Positions 17,370-25,064 of a stretch of 64,000 nt of DNA are shown here, in pieces. This DNA is from Aurantimonas endophytica. GTDB lineage: Bacteria; Pseudomonadota; Alphaproteobacteria; Rhizobiales; Rhizobiaceae. The notes under the pieces are model-generated. The model was not told the origin of the DNA and searched no databases. It worked only from the letters and a program-made list of their open reading frames with translations. The DNA lies in contig NZ_JACIEM010000004.1 of the NCBI RefSeq assembly GCF_014196845.1, positions 124,001 through 188,000 of the forward strand. Direction: 5' to 3'. A program made the translations under genes and the position numbers. Every line of letters begins with the position of its first letter. Position 1 is the stretch's first letter.

Positions 17370-18359
17370 ATGATGACACACGAGATGACGGTCGCGCTGT
17401 TCGACGGATTTGGCGGACCGGAGGTCCTGAAGCCCGGACGCCGGCCGGTTCCACAGCCGGCGCCGGGCGAGATCCTGGTTGCGATTGCCGCCGCCGGCGT
17501 GAACCGGCCCGACGTGCTGCAGCGCCTCGGCGCCTATCCGCCGCCGGCGGGCGCGCCCGACTGGCCTGGCCTGGAATTCGCCGGCACCGTCGCGGCGCTC
17601 GGCGAGGGCGCTATGCGCTACAAGCTGGGCGACCCGGTGATGGCCCTCGTGGCGGGCGGCGGCTACGCCGAATATGCGGTGGTCGCCGAGACCAACGCGC
17701 TGCCCGTGCCGGAAGGCCTGTCCCTCGAGGAAGCCGCAGGCATTCCGGAGACGTTCTTCACCGTCTGGCACAACGTCTTCCAGCGCGGCGGCCTGAAGGA
17801 GGGCGAGAGCTTCCTCGTCCATGGCGGCACGTCCGGCATCGGCACGACCGCGATCCAGCTCGCCAAGGCCTTCGGGGCGCGGGTCTTCGCGACCGCCGGC
17901 AGTGACGACAAGTGCCGGGCCGCCGAGGAGCTCGGCGCGGAGCTCTGCGTCAACTACCGCAGCGGCGACTTCGTCGCGGCGCTTTCCGAAGCCACCGGGG
18001 GCAGGGGGATCAACCTCGTACTCGACATGGTCGGCGGCGACTACACCAACAAGAATCTGAAGCTCGCCGCCGAGGACGGGCGCATCGTCCAGATCGCCTT
18101 CCTGAACGGCCCGAAGGTCGAGATCGATCTCAACCTCGTCATGCGCAAGCGGCTGACGCTGACCGGCTCGACGCTGCGGGCACGGTCTGTGGGCTTCAAG
18201 GCCGGCATCGCACAGGAGCTCGAGGCGAAGGTCTGGCCGCTGCTGGCCGCCGGCACCGTCCGGCCCCTGATCGAGGCGCGCTATCCGCTCGCCGAAGCGG
18301 CCGAGGCGCATCGGCACATGGACGAGGATCATATCGGCAAGATCGTGCTGACGACTTAG
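17370..18359 (+). CDS. NAD(P)H-quinone oxidoreductase (zinc-free MDR, PIG3-like)
   Basis: A 329-residue medium-chain dehydrogenase/reductase of the quinone oxidoreductase subgroup. It has no catalytic zinc cysteines. The GroES-like N domain carries AAAGVNRPDVLQRLGAYPPPAG, and the Rossmann motif HGGTSGIGTTAIQLA is near residue 150. These enzymes reduce quinones or enones with NADPH, and PIG3-type members are typical neighbours of TrcR/DUF1013 genes in rhizobia. ATG 17370 is preceded by GGAGG eight bases upstream. It is followed by TrcR in the same direction but with a separate promoter. Confidence 0.92.
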   Translation: MMTHEMTVALFDGFGGPEVLKPGRRPVPQPAPGEILVAIAAAGVNRPDVLQRLGAYPPPAGAPDWPGLEFAGTVAALGEGAMRYKLGDPVMALVAGGGYAEYAVVAETNALPVPEGLSLEEAAGIPETFFTVWHNVFQRGGLKEGESFLVHGGTSGIGTTAIQLAKAFGARVFATAGSDDKCRAAEELGAELCVNYRSGDFVAALSEATGGRGINLVLDMVGGDYTNKNLKLAAEDGRIVQIAFLNGPKVEIDLNLVMRKRLTLTGSTLRARSVGFKAGIAQELEAKVWPLLAAGTVRPLIEARYPLAEAAEAHRHMDEDHIGKIVLTT

Positions 18360-18450
18360 CGCGGACCGGGGCGGCGGGCGTTGCGGTCCGCAGGCGTCGA
18401 GAGGCGGCGTGGGGCGGCCCATCTTATATGCAGCCGTCTGCTCGCTATCC

Positions 18451-18479
18451 TTGCACCCATGCGGCCGACGTTTTATAAC
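18451..18479 (+). promoter_or_regulatory. predicted sigma-70 promoter of trcR
   Basis: TTGCAC (18451-18456) and TATAAC (18474-18479) are separated by 17 bases, a good match to the housekeeping consensus. Transcription would start near 18486, leaving a leader of about 70 bases before the GTG start. Confidence 0.6.
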
Positions 18480-18492
18480 CGCCGCCAATTCC

Positions 18493-18545
18493 AGGACATG
18501 TGGTGAGATTCCACGTCCTGCCTCCCGGGGCAGGCACTAAGGAGG
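18493..18545 (+). promoter_or_regulatory. trcR leader with mutually exclusive hairpins near the ribosome site
   Basis: Hairpin 1 pairs AGGAC/GTGG (18493-18503) with CCAC/GTCCT (18511-18519). Hairpin 2 pairs CCTGCC (18517-18522) with GGCAGG (18529-18534). They share bases 18517-18519, so they cannot both form fully. In addition CCTCC at 18521-18525 is an exact complement of the ribosome site GGAGG at 18541-18545. This permits a translation-controlling switch. It matches no named riboswitch I recognise. Confidence 0.4.
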
Positions 18546-18554
18546 ATTGTATCC

Positions 18555-19259
18555 GTGGCACAGCAACTATTGATGCCGAAGGCGACGGCGGTTTGGCTCG
18601 TCGACAACACCTCGCTTTCCTTCGAGCAGATCGCCGATTTCTGCACGCTGCATCCGCTCGAGGTGAAGGCGATCGCCGACGGCGAGTCGGCGACCGGCAT
18701 CAAGGGCCTCGACCCGGTGATGAACGGCCAGCTGACGCGCGACGAGATCGAGAAGGGCGAGAAGGATCCCAATTACCGGATCAAGGTCGCGACCCCCAAG
18801 GTCCGCGTGCCGGAAGCCAAGCGCAAGGCGCCGCGCTACACGCCGGTGTCGAAGCGCCAGGACCGGCCGAACGCCATTCTCTGGCTGGTGCGCAACCATC
18901 CGGAACTGAAGGACGCGCAGATTTCGCGTTTGGTCGGCACGACGAAGAACACCATCCAGCAGATCCGCGAGCGCACGCACTGGAACTCCGCCACGCTTCA
19001 GCCGATGGATCCGGTGACGCTCGGCCTCTGCTCGCAGATCGATCTCGATCTGGAGGTCGAGAAGGCCTCGCGCGGCATCATCCGTCCCGAGGAGATCGCC
19101 GAGGAGGAGCGTCTGCTCTCGGCGTCGCAGACCCAGAACTGGCGACACGAGCCGACTGCTCCGGCAGAGGACGGCGAACTCGATGCGGCTGCGGTGTTCG
19201 CCAAGCTCACCTCGATGCGTCGCACCGAGAGCGATGAGGACGGCGACGAGCGCGGCTGA
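18555..19259 (+). CDS. trcR: cell cycle transcriptional regulator TrcR (DUF1013)
   Basis: A 234-residue member of the DUF1013 family, annotated in alphaproteobacteria as the cell-cycle regulator TrcR. The N-terminal part (MAQQLLMPKATAVWLVDN…) reads like a helix-turn-helix with SLSFEQIADFCTLHPLEVKAI. A second HTH-like unit, IISRL-type ISRLVGTTKNTIQQIRERTHWN, lies near residue 121-145. The acidic C-terminal tail is poorly conserved. The start is GTG 18555, fixed by GGAGG nine bases upstream. It has its own promoter and a foldable leader. Confidence 0.9.
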   Translation: MAQQLLMPKATAVWLVDNTSLSFEQIADFCTLHPLEVKAIADGESATGIKGLDPVMNGQLTRDEIEKGEKDPNYRIKVATPKVRVPEAKRKAPRYTPVSKRQDRPNAILWLVRNHPELKDAQISRLVGTTKNTIQQIRERTHWNSATLQPMDPVTLGLCSQIDLDLEVEKASRGIIRPEEIAEEERLLSASQTQNWRHEPTAPAEDGELDAAAVFAKLTSMRRTESDEDGDERG

Positions 19260-19284
19260 GCGCCGCCCGCTCGCTTGAGGGCGG

Positions 19285-19304
19285 CCCGGGGCCACGGCCC
19301 CGGG
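19285..19304. terminator. GC hairpin between convergent trcR and SDR genes
   Basis: A near-perfect palindrome, CCCGGGGCC-AC-GGCCCCGGG, lies between two convergent genes. No U-tract follows on either strand, so bidirectional 3'-end function is only suggested. Confidence 0.35.
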
Positions 19305-19318
19305 GCATCGCCGGTAGC

Positions 19319-20110
19319 TCAGTCCTCGTTCGGAACCGGCATCGTGTAGTTGAGGCCGAGCCGACCGCCATCGGCATAGATCGTCTGGCCGGTGACGTAG
19401 CTGGCGTCCTTCGAGGCGAGGAATGCTGCTATTCCGGCGATTTCCTCCGGTTCCCCGATCCGCCCCAGCGGGGTGCGCGACAGGATCTTCTTCGACGCCG
19501 CCTTGTCGCTGGCCACGGCCTTCAGGAGGTCGGTCATGATCGAGCCGGGTCCGATCGCGTTGACCCGGATGCCGTAGGGCGCGAGCGATAGCGCCATGAC
19601 CTTCGTCAGCTGGCTGACCCCGCCCTTCGAGACGGAATAGGGGACCTGGTCGGCCAGGGCGAAGACGGCATTCACCGACGACATGTTGATGATCGAGCCG
19701 GGCTCGCCGCCGGCCTTCACCTTTTCCACCATGTGCCGCGCGACTGCCTGGCCGCAGAGGAACGAGCCCTTGAGGTTCACGCCCATCACGCGGTCGAAGG
19801 CGCTTTCCTCCAGGTCGAGGAAGTCGGCCTTGTGGACGATGCCGGCATTGTTGACCAGGATGTCGATGTCGCCGAACTCCCCGAGCGCCATCGCGACGAG
19901 ATTGTGGACATGCAGCCGGTCCGCGACGTTGCAGACGGCCGAGCGCACCTCGCCCCATTCGGAAAGCGACTTCTCGGCCGCCGTGCCCGCCTTCTCGTCG
20001 ATGTCGGCGACGATCACGCGTGCGCCGTCCTGCAGGAAGCGTTGGGCGATGGCGTAGCCGATCCCCTTGGCGCCGCCGGTGACGATCGCGACCTGTCCCT
20101 CGAATGCCAT
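19319..20110 (-). CDS. SDR-family oxidoreductase (classical)
   Basis: A 263-residue classical short-chain dehydrogenase. Cofactor motif TGGAKGIG near residue 12, NNAGIVHKAD near residue 89, Ser in MSSVNAVFA and active-site YSVSKGG near residue 158. ATG 20110 (MAFEGQVAIVTGG) has GGAG seven bases upstream and gives the standard N terminus. The Asp in ADIDEKAG after the second strand suggests NAD preference. The substrate is unknown; FabG-like and glucose-dehydrogenase-like members share these motifs. It lies in tandem with a second SDR gene. Confidence 0.9.
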   Translation of the reverse strand: MAFEGQVAIVTGGAKGIGYAIAQRFLQDGARVIVADIDEKAGTAAEKSLSEWGEVRSAVCNVADRLHVHNLVAMALGEFGDIDILVNNAGIVHKADFLDLEESAFDRVMGVNLKGSFLCGQAVARHMVEKVKAGGEPGSIINMSSVNAVFALADQVPYSVSKGGVSQLTKVMALSLAPYGIRVNAIGPGSIMTDLLKAVASDKAASKKILSRTPLGRIGEPEEIAGIAAFLASKDASYVTGQTIYADGGRLGLNYTMPVPNED

Positions 20111-20200
20111 CGCGCTACTCCTTCGCTTCGTTGCGCCGGGTGGAGCCGGCAAAGCGACTGCATAGCAGAAGGCAAAGTGCGTGCGCGAGGGCGGCCGGCC

Positions 20201-21010
20201 TCAGCCGTTGCCGCGAAATCCAGGGTAGAGCGTCATGCCGCCGTCGACGAACAGTGTCTGCCCGGTGATGTAGTCGGCAGCGTCCGACACCAGCCACGCC
20301 ACCGTCCGCCCGACGTCGGCCGGCTCGCCGATCCGGCCGTAGGGGATCAGCTTCAGCATCGCGTCCTTGTCGTCCTCGCGCTCCTCGGCGTTGATCGCGG
20401 TGGCGATGGCACCCGGCGCGACCGAATTGACCCGGATCTTCTCCGACGCGACTTCCTGGGCGATGGAACGCATCAGCAGGTCGAGGCCGCCCTTGGAAGC
20501 CGCGTAGTTCACTCGGTACGCCCAGGGGATTACCTGGTGGACGGAGGAATCGAAGACCAGCTTGCCGAGCGCCGGGCTCACCGATTTCCGTAGACCCTTG
20601 GACCGGAACCGCCGGACCGCCTCGCGGCCGACCAGGAACGCGCCGGTGAGGTTGACGCCGATCACCGCATTCCAGTCGTCGAGGCTCATCTCGGCGAGCG
20701 CCGCATCCTTCTGGATGCCGGCATTCGAGACGACGATGTCGAGGGCACCGAGTTCGCGCTCGGCCTGGTCGAACATCGCGACCACCTCGCTCTCCGACGC
20801 CACGTCGGCGGCGATCGCTATGGCGCGCCGGCCTAGCGCCTCAACCTCGGCGACCGCCGCATCGGCTTCCTCTGGGGAGCCGTGGTAATTGACCACGACG
20901 TCCGCCCCGGCGCGGGCGATCTCGAGGGCTGTCGCCCTGCCGATCCCCGACGAGGAGCCGGTCACGAGGGCGATCTGCCCCTCGAGGCTGAGTAGGTCGG
21001 GCAATGTCAT
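20201..21010 (-). CDS. SDR-family oxidoreductase (glucose 1-dehydrogenase-like)
   Basis: A 269-residue classical SDR with TGSSSGIG near residue 17, SNAG in place of NNAG, catalytic Ser in FDSSVHQVIPW and YAASKGG near residue 168. The C-terminal GQTLFVDGGMTLYPGF is characteristic of glucose 1-dehydrogenase-like SDRs. ATG 21010 has GGAGG six bases upstream. It is transcribed toward the other SDR with a 90-base gap, so they may share an operon although the pair is not closely similar outside motifs. Confidence 0.9.
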   Translation of the reverse strand: MTLPDLLSLEGQIALVTGSSSGIGRATALEIARAGADVVVNYHGSPEEADAAVAEVEALGRRAIAIAADVASESEVVAMFDQAERELGALDIVVSNAGIQKDAALAEMSLDDWNAVIGVNLTGAFLVGREAVRRFRSKGLRKSVSPALGKLVFDSSVHQVIPWAYRVNYAASKGGLDLLMRSIAQEVASEKIRVNSVAPGAIATAINAEEREDDKDAMLKLIPYGRIGEPADVGRTVAWLVSDAADYITGQTLFVDGGMTLYPGFRGNG

Positions 21011-21285
21011 GGGGGTCCTCCGGTCAGCGTTTTGGTCGGGCGACAGTGGCTTGCATCGTTCGGTCAACGCAGCTTGCCCGAATTGGCTGCCTCGGCAGCC
21101 GTCGCCCGGAACGCGGACGGCAGTCGCTGCCGGGAAATGTGCTGAAGTCCCGCCGGCTCGCGAGCGAAGCCCACGCAACGGTCGATATCCGTGGCTGGAC
21201 GACGCGCCGCCGCGTACTATGCTGCAAACGCAGTGCTCGTCACCTCCGGCCGGGCTTCGCTTCGATTGACAAAGGGCAGCGTTAT

Positions 21286-22398
21286 TTGGCCAGCACGATT
21301 GAAACGAGTGTCCGTCGCGCGCTGCAGGAAGGAAATGCGGACGACCCGGACTTTCGGGTCCAGGTCTACGAGGCAGCCGAACGGGCCATCCAGCGTGTCG
21401 TCGCGGAAAAAGGCGTCGGCCAGGCCGCTGCGGACCGGCAGCTCGAACAGCTGATCGCGGCGATCGAGCGCATCGAGGCCGATTATCCGCCGGGCGGCGT
21501 GCCCGCGCCGCACGCCGACGAGGCCGATGCCGAGCCGGTGCCTGCGACTTTCGAGGTGACGGCATCGCATGCCGGCGATCCGTCGGTGCCGGAGGCCGGA
21601 ACACTGGCCGCTTCCGCAAGTGCCGGCGAGGAGCCGCTCCCCGACATCGGTGCGCCGGATCGCGGTGCGCCCCCGCAGCATGGGGCGCCCGTCGCGGAGA
21701 CGGCCGGCGCGTCGGCCGGGCCATCTCCCGCGGGCGACTGGTCCCCGGGCAATCGCAAGCCGGCCGCGGCGAAGTCGCGACGCGCGCCGCGCTGGCTCGT
21801 CGGCGTGATTGCGGCGATCCTCGTCCTGGCGCTGCTCTTGGTCGCGGCGTGGTGGCTTTACTCTTCGTTGATGGCGACGCCGGAAGTCGAGACGAGCGGC
21901 ATGACGGTCGAGGAGGCGATCCGCACGGCATCGGGGGAGGGCGAGGAGCCCAACGCGGACTGGATCAACATCTTCGACGGCAGCGACATCGAGGCGGTGC
22001 GGGCGACGGATGGCGGCCGCGTGACGGCGGAACAGACCACAGCGGGTCGCTCCGGCGTGCGGATCGAAGTGCCCGCTGTGGGGGGCGGAACCGAGATCGG
22101 TCTGGTCATCGGGCCGGGCGTGCTGCGCTCTCTCGGTGGGCAGACGGTGCGGGGCGAACTGACCGTCGGCTCCCCGGACGGCACGCCGCGCGAGTTCAGC
22201 CTGCGCTGCCTTTTCGCCGGCGACACCACCTGCGGCCGGCAGCGCTTCGCGACCAGCATCGCGGAGGAGACCTTCATCTTCGACATGGAGATTCCGGCCG
22301 GTTCGGCCGCGGAAGGCCAGCTCGCAATCGACCCGGGCATTGGTCAGGATACGCGGGACCTCATGGTGTTTGCGCTCCGCCTGCGGCCGGCCGGTTGA
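21286..22398 (+). CDS. single-pass membrane protein of unknown function
   Basis: About 370 residues, not assigned to a family. A soluble N-terminal region (LASTIETSVRRALQEGNADDPDF…, predicted helical) is followed by a long Ala/Pro/acidic low-complexity linker, one membrane helix (WLVGVIAAILVLALLLVAAWW, about residues 175-196) and a C-terminal domain of about 170 residues with two Cys (RCLFAGDTTCG) that would be periplasmic. No ATG gives the soluble N domain; TTG 21286 with AAAGGG upstream is the best start, and upstream frame content is not protein-like. The C-terminal part resembles a small beta-sandwich. It lies upstream of phoR but 118 bases away. Confidence 0.62.
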   Translation: MASTIETSVRRALQEGNADDPDFRVQVYEAAERAIQRVVAEKGVGQAAADRQLEQLIAAIERIEADYPPGGVPAPHADEADAEPVPATFEVTASHAGDPSVPEAGTLAASASAGEEPLPDIGAPDRGAPPQHGAPVAETAGASAGPSPAGDWSPGNRKPAAAKSRRAPRWLVGVIAAILVLALLLVAAWWLYSSLMATPEVETSGMTVEEAIRTASGEGEEPNADWINIFDGSDIEAVRATDGGRVTAEQTTAGRSGVRIEVPAVGGGTEIGLVIGPGVLRSLGGQTVRGELTVGSPDGTPREFSLRCLFAGDTTCGRQRFATSIAEETFIFDMEIPAGSAAEGQLAIDPGIGQDTRDLMVFALRLRPAG

Positions 22399-22515
22399 AG
22401 CGCCGGCTCTCGCCTTTCGCTCTCGTCGTCATGAAGCTCTAAAGTTTCCGCCATAGGACCGAGCGATGACCGGCCGATTGTCCCCCTTCGGCCATCCGGG
22501 GAAGCTGCGACCACG

Positions 22516-23808
22516 ATGACCGATGAAGCCCAGGACGAGGAAGAGGCGCCGCTGCGTGCCGTCCCCCGGCGTCGCGCCAAGACGATCACGGTGGCGGCGG
22601 CCGCGCTCTTCGTGCTGCTTGGCACGACATTCCCGGACGCAGCCGCTGGCTGCTTCGCCGCCTTCGTCGTCCTGATGCTGGTCGTCCACTGGCCGAGCCG
22701 CGGTGCAAGCCCACGCCGGATCCGCGCCGCCGAGCGGGAGGTGGTCTGGCCCGGGCGCGGCATGAAGGCAGTGGTCGAGGCCTTCCAGGAGCCCGCCTTC
22801 ATCGTCGACCGCTTCATGCTGCTGCGCTACCGCAACCCCGCCTCGCTGATCGCCTTCGGCAACATGGCGCTGGGCGATCCGGTCTCGCTGCGGTTTCGCT
22901 CGCCGGAGCTTCTGGCTGTGGTCGAGCGGGTCATCGAGCACCTGCAGCCCGGCCTGGCGACGCTCGAAGACCGCCGCCCGCTCGACCGGACGTGGCAGGT
23001 GGAGGTGGTGCCGATCCCGCCCTACCAGGGCGAGCGGCCGCATTTCTTCCTGATGTTGTTCCGCGATCGCACGGCCGAGCTGCGGCTCGAGCGGATGCGC
23101 ACCGATTTCGTCGCCAATGCCAGCCACGAGCTGCGCACGCCGCTCGCCTCGCTGACCGGTTTCATCGAGACACTGCAGGGCCCGGCGCGCAACGACGCCG
23201 CCGCCCGCGACCGCTTCCTCGACATCATGCGGGAGCAGGCGACCCGCATGTCACGGCTGATCGACGATCTCTTGTCGCTGTCGCGGATCGAGATGAAGCG
23301 CCACGTGCCGATCTCGACGACAGCCGATCTCGCGGCCTTGTTCCGCAAGGTCGAGGCGCAGATGCGCCCGCTCGCCGAGCAGCGCGGCCTGACGATCGAA
23401 CTGATCGTGCCGGACGAGCCGGTGCTGGTCATCGGTGACGAAGACGAGCTGATGCAGGTCTTCGCCAATCTCGTCGAGAACGCCTGCAAATACGGTGATG
23501 GCGGCGGCCGCGTCGAGATGCAGCTGGCACGCACTGCCGAACGCGGCGCGCCGGTGATCAATGCCTCGGTCCGCGACTTCGGCCGCGGCATCGCCGCCGA
23601 GCATGTGCCGCGCCTGACCGAACGCTTCTACCGCGTCGACCTCGGCAAGGACCGCTCGCAGCGGGGAACCGGGCTCGGCCTTTCGATCGTGCGCAACATT
23701 CTCCTGCGCCATCGCAGCCGACTCCTGATCAGCTCGCAGGTCAACGAGGGCTCGGTTTTCACCGCTCGCTTCCCCGATCCTGGAAAGTCAACCGCTGATT
23801 CTGATTAA
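22516..23808 (+). CDS. phoR: phosphate-regulon sensor histidine kinase PhoR
   Basis: A 430-residue sensor kinase: two N-terminal membrane helices (about residues 22-37 and 43-59), a PAS-like region (about 85-185), the dimerisation/phosphoacceptor motif NASHELRTPLASL with His204, N-box LVENACKYGDGG, and G-boxes DFGRGIA and GTGLGLSIV. It autophosphorylates and passes phosphate to PhoB when phosphate is scarce. Its place directly before pstSCAB-phoU-phoB identifies it as PhoR. The short periplasmic loop fits sensing through PstSCAB-PhoU rather than direct ligand binding. Confidence 0.93.
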   Translation: MTDEAQDEEEAPLRAVPRRRAKTITVAAAALFVLLGTTFPDAAAGCFAAFVVLMLVVHWPSRGASPRRIRAAEREVVWPGRGMKAVVEAFQEPAFIVDRFMLLRYRNPASLIAFGNMALGDPVSLRFRSPELLAVVERVIEHLQPGLATLEDRRPLDRTWQVEVVPIPPYQGERPHFFLMLFRDRTAELRLERMRTDFVANASHELRTPLASLTGFIETLQGPARNDAAARDRFLDIMREQATRMSRLIDDLLSLSRIEMKRHVPISTTADLAALFRKVEAQMRPLAEQRGLTIELIVPDEPVLVIGDEDELMQVFANLVENACKYGDGGGRVEMQLARTAERGAPVINASVRDFGRGIAAEHVPRLTERFYRVDLGKDRSQRGTGLGLSIVRNILLRHRSRLLISSQVNEGSVFTARFPDPGKSTADSD

Positions 23809-23832
23809 AGCCATACAATTCAACGTCTTAAA

Positions 23833-23862
23833 CTGTCATAATAGTGAGACGTTTCTGTCATA
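23833..23862 (+). promoter_or_regulatory. Pho box upstream of pstS
   Basis: Two exact CTGTCATA half-sites start at 23833 and 23855, 22 bases apart, which is two helical turns. A weaker half-site register (GTGAGAC) sits midway at 23844. PhoB binds direct repeats with 11-bp spacing, so this is a tandem, roughly three-repeat box. It replaces the -35 region of the pstS promoter. Confidence 0.85.
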
Positions 23863-23968
23863 GAGACTTCTTGTCGGGCCGATAGAGCTAACCGCGAACC
23901 GTAGCCGCCAAACAGGGTGGCCTCGCAACGCTCGGTTCGGAAACGTAACTCCTCAAGGAGACTCACCC

Positions 23969-25003
23969 GTGAAGAACACGCTCATCGCCGGCCTTGCGCT
24001 CGGCACCGCCCTTTCGCTCGTCGGTCATGCCGGCGCGCAGAGCCGCGACCAGATCCAGATCGTCGGTTCCTCGACGGTTTTCCCTTACACGCAGGCCGTC
24101 GTCGAGCAGTTCGCGAACGAGTCGGGCATGGCTGCTCCCGTTCTCGAGTCGACCGGTACCGGTGGCGGCATGCAGATCTTCTGCGGCGGCGTCGGCGCCC
24201 AGACGCCTGACATCACCGGTGCGTCGCGCGCCATGACCGAGTCGGAGTGGGAACTCTGCAAGGGCAACGGCGTCACCAATGTCACCGAAATCCTGCTCGG
24301 CTACGACGCTCTGTCGCTCGCCAGCGCCCAGTCGGGTCCCGACCTGAGCGTCACCAAGGCGCAGCTCTTCCAGGCCCTGGCCGGTGAAGTCGAGGTCGAC
24401 GGCGAGATCGTGCCGAATCCTTATCAGAACTGGAACCAGATCGATCCGTCGCTGCCGGACCAGACGATCCTCGTCTACGGTCCGCCCCCGACGTCGGGTA
24501 CCCGCGACGCGTGGGTCGAGCTGGTCATGGAAGAGGGCTGCGAGGCCTTCCCGGCGATCGAAGCACTCGAGGACGACCGCAAGGAAGAAGTCTGCCAGCG
24601 CATGCGCACCGACGGCCCGTTCGTCGAGGCCGGCGAGAACGACAACCTCATCGTCCAGCGTCTGACGTCTGACGATCATGCCGTCGGCATCTTCGGCTAC
24701 TCGTTCCTCTTCGAGAACCAGGACACGCTCAAGGGCGCCGCGATCGATGGCGTCCAGCCGTCGGAAGAGACGGTTGCGTCCGGCGAGTACGGCGTGTCGC
24801 GTCCGCTCTTCATCTACATCAAGAACGACCACCGCCAGGCGATCCCGGGCCTCGAGGAATTCATCGCCGAGTACGTCAGCGACGAAGCCCTCGCGACCGG
24901 CGGCTATCTCGAGGAGCGTGGCCTGGTCCCGCTCTCGGCCGAGGAACTGGCGAAGGTGCAGGAAGCTGCCACCGCCGGCACCGCGATGGAAAACCCGTCC
25001 TGA
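23969..25003 (+). CDS. pstS: phosphate ABC transporter substrate-binding protein
   Basis: A 344-residue periplasmic phosphate-binding protein. Signal peptide MKNTLIAGLALGTALSLVGHAGAQ, then IVGSSTVFPYT and the TGTGGGMQIFCGG phosphate-binding loop, with SRAM and GTRDAWVEL further on. It captures inorganic phosphate for PstCAB. The start is GTG 23969, fixed by AAGGAG eight bases upstream. It is the first gene after the Pho box and is followed by a strong hairpin before pstC. Confidence 0.96.
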   Translation: MKNTLIAGLALGTALSLVGHAGAQSRDQIQIVGSSTVFPYTQAVVEQFANESGMAAPVLESTGTGGGMQIFCGGVGAQTPDITGASRAMTESEWELCKGNGVTNVTEILLGYDALSLASAQSGPDLSVTKAQLFQALAGEVEVDGEIVPNPYQNWNQIDPSLPDQTILVYGPPPTSGTRDAWVELVMEEGCEAFPAIEALEDDRKEEVCQRMRTDGPFVEAGENDNLIVQRLTSDDHAVGIFGYSFLFENQDTLKGAAIDGVQPSEETVASGEYGVSRPLFIYIKNDHRQAIPGLEEFIAEYVSDEALATGGYLEERGLVPLSAEELAKVQEAATAGTAMENPS

Positions 25004-25017
25004 TCGATAGCACCACC

Positions 25018-25050
25018 GTCTGCCGGCCATCGTGGCCGGCAGACATTTTG
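25018..25050 (+). terminator. intra-operon hairpin between pstS and pstC
   Basis: A perfect 12-bp stem, GTCTGCCGGCCA / TGGCCGGCAGAC, with a 3-base loop is followed by ATTTTG. It lies 15 bases after the pstS stop and ends just before the pstC ribosome site. It probably causes partial termination or protects pstS mRNA, giving excess binding protein. Confidence 0.65.
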
Positions 25051-25064
25051 AGGGGATCAGCGCC

